Part shown: in pieces, positions 1 to 7,773 of the stretch
Layout of the letters: the number at the start of each line of letters is the position of its first letter
Numbering within the stretch: position 1 is the stretch's first letter
Origin: Eutrophomonas brisbanensis
Lineage (GTDB): Bacteria; Pseudomonadota; Gammaproteobacteria; Burkholderiales; Eutrophovitaceae
Length of the DNA: 23,251 bases
Assembly: GCA_038141705.1 (NCBI GenBank)
Contig: JAYQIQ010000006.1
Coordinates: 1 to 23,251 of the forward strand
Direction: 5' to 3'
The notes under the pieces: model-generated
Databases searched by the model: none
Told to the model about the DNA's origin: nothing
What the model saw: only the letters and a program-made list of their open reading frames with translations
Program-made: the position numbers and the translations under genes

Positions 1-190
1 AACGACTGAGGCCATCAGGCCAATTATCTATCGACGGTGTTTTTATCCAGTCTAATCGAGATATACCCGCGGCATGAATAAAGAGTCTTTCAATTTCTAC
101 AATCGCCTCTCCCAAACTTAAGTCGATATTGTCGGCTAGCAATCTAGCGTCCTTCATTAAAGCGCCTTTGGTCATAAAGTAAACCGACAC
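1..190 (-). CDS. prmC: Peptide chain release factor methyltransferase PrmC (HemK), N-terminal part, cut by window edge
   Basis: This is only the N-terminal helical domain of PrmC, the enzyme that methylates the Gln of the GGQ motif in release factors. About 60 residues are visible. They include a stretch reading EIERLFIHAAGISRLDW, which resembles the helical substrate-binding domain of PrmC (typical pattern: ELLLAHVLG followed by R and W). The SAM-binding domain and NPPY motif lie outside the window. It directly follows prfA, its substrate gene, with a gap of about 7 bases, and this order is the strongest support. Two starts are possible: GTG at 190, which has GAGAGG just upstream, or ATG at 175, which has no clear ribosome binding site. 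I chose the GTG but am unsure. Confidence 0.78.
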   Translation of the reverse strand, partial: MSVYFMTKGALMKDARLLADNIDLSLGEAIVEIERLFIHAAGISRLDWIKTPSIDNWPDGLSR

Positions 191-197
191 GCGCCTC

Positions 198-1274
198 TCA
201 AGCTTCTGCCAACGCTAACATCTCAGCTTGATACTCCTCCCTAAGGCTAACGATGACCTCATCAATCTCACCCTCTAATACCTGAGAGAGCTTGTACAAA
301 GTTAGATTAATTCTATGATCAGTTAAACGCCCTTGCGGAAAATTATAGGTTCTGATGCGTTGAGATCTATCGCCACTTCCGATTAGTGTTTTCCTTGCCT
401 CTGCCTCTTTCTTTTGCTGCTCTTGTAGCTGCATGTCATTCAATTTTGCTGACAATACTGAGAGTGCCTGTGCCTTATTTTTGTGTTGAGATCTGTCGTC
501 TTGACACTCAACGACCAATCCGCTCGGGATATGTGTAATGCGTATCGCTGAGTCGGTTTTATTCACGTGCTGTCCACCCGCACCAGAAGCTCTAAATGTA
601 TCGATACGAATATCGGCGGGGCTTATCTCAACACCGTGCAATTCGTCAGCCTCTGGAAGAACCGCAACTGTACAAGCACTTGTGTGTACCCGGCCCTGAG
701 TTTCCGTCTCGGGGACTCTCTGGACGCGGTGCCCACCGGATTCGAATTTTAACCATGAATAAACATCTTGACCGCTGATCTTACACACGACCTCTTTATA
801 GCCACCGAGATCAGATTGATGTTGTGAGACAACTTCAAATCTCCATTTTCTCAGCTCGGCAAACTTGGCATACATCCTCAGCAAGTCCGCTGCAAAAAGC
901 GCTGATTCATCCCCTCCAGTACCTGCGCGTATTTCAAGAAATACATTTCGGTCGTCATTTTCGTCTTTGGGTAAAAGTTTTGTCTGTAACGAGATTTCTA
1001 ACTCTGCTTTGCATTTCTCCGAGTCAAGTAGCTCCGACTCGGCCAATTCTTTCATATCTGGATCCTTGATTAACTCCGTCGCCTCATGAATATTTTTCAT
1101 TATTTGGCCGTAAGCCATATAGTCCTCTACTATTGACGAAATTTCAGAGTGCTCCTTAGTCCATTGCATAAAGTTGACCATGTCGTCAGTGGCGCCCTCA
1201 GCGCTCATCAGCGCATTGAGCTCTTCAAATCTCAAGACTATTTTTTCTAATTTTTCTTTCAGTGTCGCCTTCAT
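198..1274 (-). CDS. prfA: Peptide chain release factor 1 (RF1)
   Basis: Cytoplasmic class I release factor that reads UAA and UAG stop codons and triggers peptidyl-tRNA hydrolysis. The 358 residues match the usual RF1 length of about 360. The sequence shows the RF1 stop-codon recognition tripeptide P-E-T (residues 188-190, in RVPETETQGRVHTSA), the catalytic GGQ loop at 233-235 (SGAGGQHVNKTDSA), and the conserved QDDRSQHKNK and SGDRSQRIRTYNFPQGR blocks. The PxT motif, not SPF, separates it from RF2. The ATG start has a textbook Shine-Dalgarno, GAGGAGG, about 5 bases upstream. It sits between hemA (47-base gap) and prmC, the usual operon. No defects were seen. Confidence 0.98.
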   Translation of the reverse strand: MKATLKEKLEKIVLRFEELNALMSAEGATDDMVNFMQWTKEHSEISSIVEDYMAYGQIMKNIHEATELIKDPDMKELAESELLDSEKCKAELEISLQTKLLPKDENDDRNVFLEIRAGTGGDESALFAADLLRMYAKFAELRKWRFEVVSQHQSDLGGYKEVVCKISGQDVYSWLKFESGGHRVQRVPETETQGRVHTSACTVAVLPEADELHGVEISPADIRIDTFRASGAGGQHVNKTDSAIRITHIPSGLVVECQDDRSQHKNKAQALSVLSAKLNDMQLQEQQKKEAEARKTLIGSGDRSQRIRTYNFPQGRLTDHRINLTLYKLSQVLEGEIDEVIVSLREEYQAEMLALAEA

Positions 1275-1321
1275 TGTTCCTCCTCGATATTAAGATCGAT
1301 TGAATCGACAAGATTTTCAAT

Positions 1322-2575
1322 TTAATGGCTATGATCTTGATGAATTTCCCGGTTGAGAAACTGGCTTGGTTCGTGCAAAAACTTATTAATGATGGCGCGA
1401 GAGAGCGAAGTTATGACCGCTTCAGGATCCTCACCATTTTTGACCCGATTAAGAGCCCTATCCACCTCGAGCCGACCAATGCTTTCTCCACGTTCACGCA
1501 GCGCCTTTATTACTTTTACTCGGTCAACTCTTCTAAATTGATGCTGTAAGGACCTGAGTCCCTGCTCTAAATACTTTGCAGATGACGCTGCAGCCTCAGT
1601 ACGGCTTGACTGGCTCTCTGCAACAATTTTTCCCAAATCATCTATGGTGTAAACAAAAATGTCATCAAGCGCAGACACCTCCGGCGCAACATCTCGCGGG
1701 ACGGCAAGATCGATGATTAATAACGGGCGACGTCTCCTTCGACTGCTTGCAACTAGTACCATGTCGTCATGGAGAATAGGGGAGGCACTCCCCGTACAGG
1801 TTACGACAACATCATACTCATGAAGACGCTCCGAAATTTCAAGGAGTTCGAAGGCATCACCACCAAACTCAGACGAAAGGCTCCGAGCTCTCTCAAGAGT
1901 TCTGTTAGCAAACGAGACACTACGTTTTTTTTCATTATCAAAATATTCTGCACACAGTCGGATCATCTCGCCAGCCCCGACAAAAAGAATTCGCGAATCC
2001 TTGAGTGATCCAAATATTCTTTGAACAACTTTGAGCGCCGCAGTAGGTAAAGTTACGGAGCCCGTACCAATTCCAGTGTTTGTACGAATCTGCTTCGCTA
2101 CCGAAAATGTGGAGTCGATTACTTTCCGCGTTACGCCTCGGACCATCCCCAGATCATCCGCAGCCCTAAAAGCGTTCTTTAATTGACCTAAGATCTGGGT
2201 CTCTCCTAAAACCATAGATTCGAGCCCACTAGCCACTCGATAGAGATGTCTCACTGCGTCTCGGCCTTCCAAGGTATAAACAATATCCGCAAGAGTGTCT
2301 CTCTCAAGTTTGAAATAGCCCTCTATCCAACGCATCACAACATCAGGGCCTATACCGACTGCGTATATTTCTGTTCGGTTACAAGTTGATAGAATCAGGC
2401 CCTCTTTGGCACCTTCGTTCGCACTAAGACTTTTTAAGCAGCCCGTCAAACAGTCATCTGTAATTGATAAATATTCACGTAAGGCAACCGTGGCAGTCTC
2501 GTAATTCAACCCGACTAATATGAAGTCGTCCAATGCAGATCCCGACTGATTGGGCATTATCGATTTATTCGTCAT
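1322..2575 (-). CDS. hemA: Glutamyl-tRNA reductase
   Basis: NADPH-dependent reductase that turns glutamyl-tRNA into glutamate-1-semialdehyde, the first committed step of tetrapyrrole (heme) synthesis by the C5 pathway. It has 417 residues, the usual length. The catalytic domain carries the nucleophilic Cys65 in LSTCNRTEIY, followed by VASGLESMVLGETQILGQ. The NADPH-binding Rossmann fold has VGAGEM near 199-204 and FANRT; LAVPRDVAPEV follows, then the helical dimerisation tail. The ATG at 2575 is chosen, but an in-frame ATG at 2557 is also possible; neither has a strong ribosome binding site. Only about 95 bases separate it from the upstream sugar transferase on the same strand, so read-through from the polysaccharide locus is possible. 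I see no clear terminator and only weak promoter-like sequence in that gap. Confidence 0.97.
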   Translation of the reverse strand: MTNKSIMPNQSGSALDDFILVGLNYETATVALREYLSITDDCLTGCLKSLSANEGAKEGLILSTCNRTEIYAVGIGPDVVMRWIEGYFKLERDTLADIVYTLEGRDAVRHLYRVASGLESMVLGETQILGQLKNAFRAADDLGMVRGVTRKVIDSTFSVAKQIRTNTGIGTGSVTLPTAALKVVQRIFGSLKDSRILFVGAGEMIRLCAEYFDNEKKRSVSFANRTLERARSLSSEFGGDAFELLEISERLHEYDVVVTCTGSASPILHDDMVLVASSRRRRRPLLIIDLAVPRDVAPEVSALDDIFVYTIDDLGKIVAESQSSRTEAAASSAKYLEQGLRSLQHQFRRVDRVKVIKALRERGESIGRLEVDRALNRVKNGEDPEAVITSLSRAIINKFLHEPSQFLNREIHQDHSH

Positions 2576-2670
2576 TGATCGCTTCGTACTTACGCCCCTG
2601 AATATATCGAGTAAGAATCATCAAGCATGAATCGTTCATGGTTTCACTCGCTGAGGTCCAAGAGATTAAC

Positions 2671-3240
2671 TCAGTGAGTTACTCCGTCTCTAAGAATCAC
2701 TTTCAATACAGTTCGCAATATTATCTCAAGGTCAAAACGGATAGACTGTCGCTCAAGATACTCGACATCTAACTCGAGTTTTCTCTGATCACTTAAGTTA
2801 TCTCGACCGTTAATCTGGGCCCATCCAGTCATGCCAGGAGTCAGCTGATAGATACCGCGGCTCATCCTTTCGAGAACAAGTTCAGTTTGACTCGCCAGCA
2901 CCGGTCGAGGCCCTACGAAACTCATTTCACCTTTAAAAACACTCCAAATCTGTGGTAATTCATCCATGCTTGACTTTCTTAGGAACGATCCAAAGGGGGT
3001 GATCCATTTCTCTGGGTTTTGTAATAGGTGCGTCGCTAGCGTTGGGGTTGACATATGCATACTACGAAATTTTGGCATTCTAAAAAGACGACCCGAGCGA
3101 CCGACTCTTTCGCTCCAATAAAGAATCGGGCCGGTTGAGTTTACTTTGATTAACACAGAAATAACAACCAGCGGAAGCAATACGAAGGGCAACAATCCCA
3201 GTGCTAATACGATATCAAATATACGTTTTTCAATATGCAT
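2671..3240 (-). CDS. Undecaprenyl-phosphate sugar-1-phosphate transferase (PglC-type initiating enzyme)
   Basis: Membrane-bound monotopic phosphoglycosyl transferase that moves a sugar-1-phosphate from a UDP-sugar to undecaprenyl phosphate, starting the lipid-linked glycan. At 189 residues it is the minimal catalytic form (PglC/WlbG size), without the extra N-terminal membrane region of WcaJ or WbaP. Visible motifs are the KRIFD start, one hydrophobic anchor at about 9-31, PKFRSM near 56-61, the catalytic Asp-Glu pair in DELPQ (93-97), GPRP (110-113), and PGMTGWAQINGR. It is the last gene of the polysaccharide locus before hemA. The substrate is not visible from sequence; UDP-GlcNAc-derived diacetamido or N-acetyl sugars are likely from context. 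Confidence 0.93.
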   Translation of the reverse strand: MHIEKRIFDIVLALGLLPFVLLPLVVISVLIKVNSTGPILYWSERVGRSGRLFRMPKFRSMHMSTPTLATHLLQNPEKWITPFGSFLRKSSMDELPQIWSVFKGEMSFVGPRPVLASQTELVLERMSRGIYQLTPGMTGWAQINGRDNLSDQRKLELDVEYLERQSIRFDLEIILRTVLKVILRDGVTH

Positions 3241-3694
3241 CTTCTATTAAATTCTATCTAGCTACAGCTTCGCTACGATCAACCTTTTTGTGCGAAAAAC
3301 ACCATGTGTTTGCCCTCAAATGAACATCAAAAAAAATGTACGCAGTTAAAAGGAGTGTTCTGGAGATTGATCCACTCTTGAGGGCTATCGTACACTCAAA
3401 GTTCATGCCGTCGAAAGGGCCACGCGTATTAGCCGCTAGTCAATGAGTTAGTGCTAAATTTAACTCCATATGAACATAGTTTATAACAACACCGTTATCC
3501 CCTACCCGTAGGCAATTACTGACAAGAATCCAAACATACCCCAAGCAAGGCACACACAGTATCTATTCTTGATAAAGCGATATATTTCTTTTAATGTGGA
3601 CATAAATTCCAGAAGGCAAAATTCGTTACGCAACAATAAGCTACTGCATGACGGACTACATTGCCGTCCACAGGGAAAAGCCTATGCTTAGATG
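3241..3694. other. 454-base gap between glycosyltransferase and sugar transferase genes, no clear gene
   Basis: This is the longest non-coding stretch in an otherwise tightly packed locus. I find no RNA gene, no convincing terminator and no clear promoter. On the minus strand there is a short ORF, ATG at 3603 to TAG at 3502. It encodes 33 residues with one hydrophobic segment (CVCLAWGMFGFLSVIAYG) after a basic start. If one G were missing in the GGG next to its stop, the frame would run on to a TGA at 3440, about 54 residues in all. It could be a small membrane peptide, the remnant of a lost gene, or chance. The nearby inverted 8-mers GCCCTCAA (3312-3319) and TTGAGGGC (3378-3385) are probably chance. 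Confidence 0.4.
3502..3603 (-). CDS. Possible small membrane peptide or gene remnant, unknown function
   Basis: A 33-residue ORF with an ATG start and TCTGGA about 5 bases upstream as a weak ribosome binding site. It begins with a charged segment (MSTLKEIYRFIKNRY) followed by one predicted membrane helix. I do not recognise the family. It lies alone in the only sizeable gap of the locus, between a glycosyltransferase and the initiating sugar transferase. One extra base at GGG just before the stop would extend it to about 54 residues; that is worth noting because six other genes or gene parts here show the same kind of one-base error. Support is weak: length and hydrophobicity only. Confidence 0.2.
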   Translation of the reverse strand: MSTLKEIYRFIKNRYCVCLAWGMFGFLSVIAYG

Positions 3695-5011
3695 TCAACG
3701 GGAAACAAGTCTGGCAAATGGCCTCGCTAGCCGTTTTACCGGCCTGGGGAGCATCTCCCAAACAAAGAAAATCACTTTTCTCGCAAAACCGTATCCCAGT
3801 AACTGCGATTGCAGAAAAAGGACTAATTTTCGCCGAATAATATAGTTTATGCTCAGTCTCACCGCACGAGTGAATTCAACTTCACTATAGGGGCTCGAAG
3901 CACGGCGGGATGAAAGTTTTTCCGAGACCGCGTCTAGAGCGGAATCGACCTTTTTTATGAATGTTTTATAGCTCCACGTCTCGTTCAGCGCGATCTCTTG
4001 ATAGGTCCGGTCAGCCATATTTTGCAAAAATTCATGATCTTTCAATTTATCCATCACACGATCAAAATTGGAAAAATCTTTTTTCAGTGTGATGAAATGT
4101 CGATCTGGCTCCAAAACATCTGAATACCGCCCCTCAAATAAGATCATAGGAGTCCTCAATGCTTCGGCCTCGAAACAGCGGGGAGATATTTGGTGGAGTC
4201 GCAGAGCCCCTTCATAAGGAATGAGAAACTTTTCTGAAACCTCTTCAAATGAAGCTTTTGGATTCTTCGCAACGTACTCATCGACGTCACACTCCAGCTG
4301 TCCGTCGAAATCTATGATACTGGCTCCACTTTCGACGCCTAACACTGCTCTGCACGATGCGACAAAACGTACCCATGATTCTCCGTAAAGACGAGCACCT
4401 TCAGTAGTGGCTACATCAATTTTAAGATCCGAGCCTAGAGTACGCCGTTGAAATTCATCGGCGATAAACCACTTCTCGTGTCCGAGGCGCCCAAGCCAAA
4501 ACGGCATACGTCGAGTGCGATAGCCGACATCGACACTGCGCTCTTGAATTGGCGCCACGGAGCGCTTGGCCAATTCCTGTGGAACGTATCCCGTCAACAC
4601 GTTCACAATTCGCAAGTTCGGCACTTTTTCGGGTGGATAAACCTTTGGAATCTCATCGTCAGGTACAATCGAAAAGAGAAGTTCGATCCCCAGCTCGTTG
4701 ATATGTTTCCAGTAAGTCTGGATTTCCCGATATTCGTCTTGCAAGAATACCGCCTTCAGCCCTTTAAATCTCTTTAATCGCTCAATGAGGGGCTCACCAA
4801 GGTAATGAACTAAAAGGGGACCTATTGAGAGCGAATAATGCGTAATCACCGCATCAAATCGGTCCAGATCAATTCTTTCGGGGAAATGATGCAACATCGA
4901 TACTTCATGAACTGTGTGCTTAGAATATTGGTGTAATGCATCAAGGTACTCTGTTACCGTCGCCGCCTGAGTATTGTCGGCCGGTCGATTAGCTAGAAAA
5001 AGAATTTCCAC
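3695..5011 (-). CDS. Putative GT-B-like glycosyltransferase (paralogue of the gene at 9311-10698)
   Basis: A 438-residue soluble protein, probably a cytoplasmic glycosyltransferase of the glycan locus. The N-terminus (MEILFLANRP) looks like the first strand of a Rossmann-type domain. A C-terminal part with ISPRCFEAEALRTPMILFEG resembles the acceptor and nucleotide-sugar end of GT-B enzymes related to the Glyco_trans_1_2/CgeB group. It shares many landmarks with the protein at 9311-10698: THYS/VHYS, LQDEY, TGY, YGESWVRFVASC, LGVESGA, LKKDFSN and TYxxIxxxExWxYxTFIxKVD. The start is GTG at 5011, 14 bases after the asnB stop, with only a weak ribosome binding site; the next Met, about residue 39, would remove the first strand. 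The C-terminal tail is basic and hydrophobic, which could bind membrane. Donor and acceptor sugars are unknown. Confidence 0.72.
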   Translation of the reverse strand: MEILFLANRPADNTQAATVTEYLDALHQYSKHTVHEVSMLHHFPERIDLDRFDAVITHYSLSIGPLLVHYLGEPLIERLKRFKGLKAVFLQDEYREIQTYWKHINELGIELLFSIVPDDEIPKVYPPEKVPNLRIVNVLTGYVPQELAKRSVAPIQERSVDVGYRTRRMPFWLGRLGHEKWFIADEFQRRTLGSDLKIDVATTEGARLYGESWVRFVASCRAVLGVESGASIIDFDGQLECDVDEYVAKNPKASFEEVSEKFLIPYEGALRLHQISPRCFEAEALRTPMILFEGRYSDVLEPDRHFITLKKDFSNFDRVMDKLKDHEFLQNMADRTYQEIALNETWSYKTFIKKVDSALDAVSEKLSSRRASSPYSEVEFTRAVRLSINYIIRRKLVLFLQSQLLGYGFARKVIFFVWEMLPRPVKRLARPFARLVSR

Positions 5012-5024
5012 GTTAACTAGCGAC

Positions 5025-6921
5025 TTAATCGATGAAACTCTGTTGCCAAAGCTCTAAGCTAAGAAGCGCCCAAAGATTTCGTCCGAATACAGTTTGCGAA
5101 TTCAACAAGTCGTCTAGGTCAAATTTGTCGGATATATATGGTCTTTGGCGAGATCTACTGGAGGAGAAAATATCCCCAATAAAATCACGAGCCATTCCAC
5201 CTCTGCGAAACCAGAGATTCAACGGAACCGGGAATCCCATTTTGTCCTCACGATTCCTAATTAACTTGGGCAATTTGTTCCCGAATGCCTCACGAATCCA
5301 TCGTTTTAGCTCACCATTCAAAAAATTTTACGTTAGCCGGCGCTGTGGCGGCAAACTCAACCAAGGGATGATCCAGAAACGGTACTCGCGATTCGAGCCC
5401 ATGGGCCATACTCATGCGGTCCTCTACCTGCAATAGCGCGGGTAAGAGAGTTTTAAAATCGAAGTGAGTCATCATGTCGAAATAGGAACCATTCGACACA
5501 TTATCTCCATTAAAAATTGCATGAAACTCATCAAACGTCTCGTCACGACGAATGACACCGGGTGCCAGTATCGAATGGATTGTGTTAGCTCGATTGATGA
5601 GACGAAAATATCGCTGATCTTTAGCCTCAAATAGACCTTCTGCCCAAAATTCTTTCATCATCGGCTTATAATTTTTAAGCGTCCGTAGATTTGGAATAAT
5701 CGACTCATAAGTGACGACAAACTTACCATCCCGTAATGTTCCATCAATGGCCCCTTGTATACACTGCTCAAAATAAGCCAGTAAATATCGTGCATAGCCA
5801 CCAAATATCTCATCACCTCCTTGGCCACCAAGCACGACTTTGACATGCTGGCTGGCCAACTGTGACACCATATACTGTGGAAACGCACCTGGTCCTGCAA
5901 CAGGACTATCAAGGTGATAGATCACATTTTTTATTGAATCAACGAAATCTTGCTCTGCAATATGAGAAACGTAGAGATCCATGCGGTGCTCATCGGCCAC
6001 CGCTTGCGCAAAGCGAGACTCATCGAACCCTGACCCTTCCGTGAATTTTCCATTAAATATTTTGAATGGGGTATCAAATGAATGGTGCTCACTACCAAGT
6101 ATTGCCAGTAGACTGGAATCAACTCCACCGCTAACATAGGCACCAACTTCCACGTCAGAACGCATGTGCAACATCGAAGACTCTGTCGCTAGGCGTTGAA
6201 TACCGTTAATGAAATATGCATCATCGTTCTGAAAATCTAAATCGTAATTAACTTCCCAGTATTTATGCGTTCTGATTCGCTCACGAGCCGATAACCATCC
6301 ACATGTGGCGGGGCTAACCTGCTTGACTCCATCCAAAAGTGTTTTCTCACCGAGACAAAATTGAAAACTAAAATAATCGCTTAAAGCGCTTGCGGACAGT
6401 TCTTTTCTCGGCATAAATGGTTGAAATGCTTTTATCTCGGACGCGAAATAAGTATCCCCACCGGGGTGTTCATAGACATACAAGGGTTTAATCCCAAAAC
6501 GATCTCGCGCAAAAAATATCCGACGGGATCGCGCATCCCAGATTAGAAATGCAAACATACCTCTCAGGCGCCTGACACAATCCTCACCCCAACGCTGAAA
6601 AGCGCGAAGAATAACCTCCGTATCGGATTGCGTAGTGAATAACTCGGCGCCCAACTCTTTTCTAAGCTCCAAGTAATTGTATATTTCACCATTAAAAATA
6701 ATGGTTGTACCGTCCTCTGTGGACATTGGTTGACTGCCCGAATCGAGGTCAAGAATCGAGAGACGGACATGGCCAAAACCAACCATCTGATCGGGCGAGC
6801 ACCACGTGCCACTTCCGTCTGGGCCTCTGTGCTGAATTCGGTTCAATCCAGATAAAACAACTTGTTCTAAATCTAACTCTTCAAGAACGGATGTTTTTAT
6901 AACAGCAAATACTCCGCACAT
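5025..6921 (-). CDS. asnB: AsnB-family glutamine amidotransferase, probably amidates uronic acid (one-base frameshift)
   Basis: Glutamine-dependent asparagine synthetase family. In O-antigen loci such members (for example WbpS, and the homologue in the Bordetella wbm cluster) are thought to turn sugar carboxyl groups into uronamides. The N-terminal glutaminase begins MCGVF, so Cys2 becomes the N-terminal nucleophile, and has HRGPDGSG and FNGEIYNY. The synthetase domain has the PP-loop SGGVDSS at 264-270, then GGQGGDEIFGGYARYL and QVEDRMSMAHGLESRVPF. The frame breaks at about 5320-5325, in a run of six T (minus strand): as read, the protein stops after KFFEW. Dropping one T gives VKFLNGELKRWIREAF and continues to the stop at 5025, 631 residues in all, the normal size. 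Real asparagine synthesis cannot be excluded, but the position among sugar genes argues for uronamide formation. Confidence 0.88.
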
Positions 6922-6939
6922 TCCCCTAAGACACTTTCT

Positions 6940-7773
6940 TTATTTTTTTCTCAAGACTACAGTAATTTCCACAGGATAAGTTATCGTATCAACAATTCGT
7001 TCATACAACGCACGAGCGATCTTACGAACCGGAAACAACATCCCGCGCATTAGTAAACCGATACCCGGCCACTGAGGCAAAAACTTTAAATATCCTCTTT
7101 GTAACAGATGCGGACCAAGCTTATGATCAATCCAAGAAAATCCACGGATTTTTTCGATAAATAAACGCAAGGAGTGTTGGTCAAAATTTCTTACGTGAGC
7201 GTATTCATACTCGTAATCTTCCGAAAGATAACTTGACAAATTTTCTCTAAACGGGACCCGAATAATCAGTATCCCACCCGACTTCAATATCCGGTCAAGT
7301 TCATCGACAGCATCATCCAAGCGCATCACGTGCTCGAGCACATCGGTGCAAATCACACAGTCGAAGAAGCCGTCTAGATACGGCAAATCCTCAACTTCCG
7401 ATTTGATCAGGGTAGCCCCGCTCGTCAATGCCTCGGATAGATAGGTCGCACTAATGTCCACACCATATTTATGGGCTGAGGAAATTTTACTGAGTAATTT
7501 TCCTGAACCGCATCCGATATCGACAACCGTCGGATCATTCCGCTCAACATATATGTCAATAAACCGGAGACAAATATCATCACATTTATTCCAAAATTCA
7601 GTCTCCATAAATGGATTAACCCCATCACGGTGAAGTGACGCAATGTGATCAGCCGCAATTCGCTCATAATTTCGTTCATATTCAGATTCCTCACAAAACA
7701 CCGGTATCTGAGTAGTGCCTACAGATATCCATTTCATCGGCTCAGTTTTATATATCCCTCTACCCTCTGTCAT
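6940..7773 (-). CDS. Class I SAM-dependent methyltransferase (paralogue of the gene at 10732-11649)
   Basis: A 277-residue methyltransferase of the Methyltransf_11/UbiE-like class I fold. Visible are motif I VVDIGCGSGKLL, an acidic post-I region around YGVDIS, a motif II-like stretch FDCVICTDVLEHV, and motif III-like ILKSGGILIIRVPF. I place the start at ATG 7773 because AGG lies 7 bases upstream and it overlaps the flippase stop by 14 bases; a longer ORF from 7800 exists. Its N-terminal block (SEYERNYERIAADHI followed by NPFMETEFW) is shared with the methyltransferase at 10732-11649. It probably O-methylates the glycan or a sugar nucleotide; the acceptor is not shown by sequence. Confidence 0.85.
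   Translation of the reverse strand: MTEGRGIYKTEPMKWISVGTTQIPVFCEESEYERNYERIAADHIASLHRDGVNPFMETEFWNKCDDICLRFIDIYVERNDPTVVDIGCGSGKLLSKISSAHKYGVDISATYLSEALTSGATLIKSEVEDLPYLDGFFDCVICTDVLEHVMRLDDAVDELDRILKSGGILIIRVPFRENLSSYLSEDYEYEYAHVRNFDQHSLRLFIEKIRGFSWIDHKLGPHLLQRGYLKFLPQWPGIGLLMRGMLFPVRKIARALYERIVDTITYPVEITVVLRKK

Noticed and set aside
2647..2678. Hairpin between sugar transferase and hemA as a terminator
   Set aside because: The stem (CTCGCTGAG with CTCAGTGAG) has a mismatch in the transcribed strand and no T-run follows, so it lacks the marks of an intrinsic terminator.
3312..3385. Inverted 8-mers GCCCTCAA and TTGAGGGC
   Set aside because: Perfect but short and 58 bases apart; this is expected by chance in a gap of this size.
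3648..3845. Plus-strand ORF of 65 codons as a real gene
   Set aside because: It overlaps the 3' end of the glycosyltransferase on the other strand, has no recognisable family features, and all other convincing genes run on the minus strand.
5025..5321. Separate small protein downstream of asnB
   Set aside because: Its sequence is the missing C-terminal end of the AsnB synthetase domain, joined by removing one T, so it is not an independent gene.
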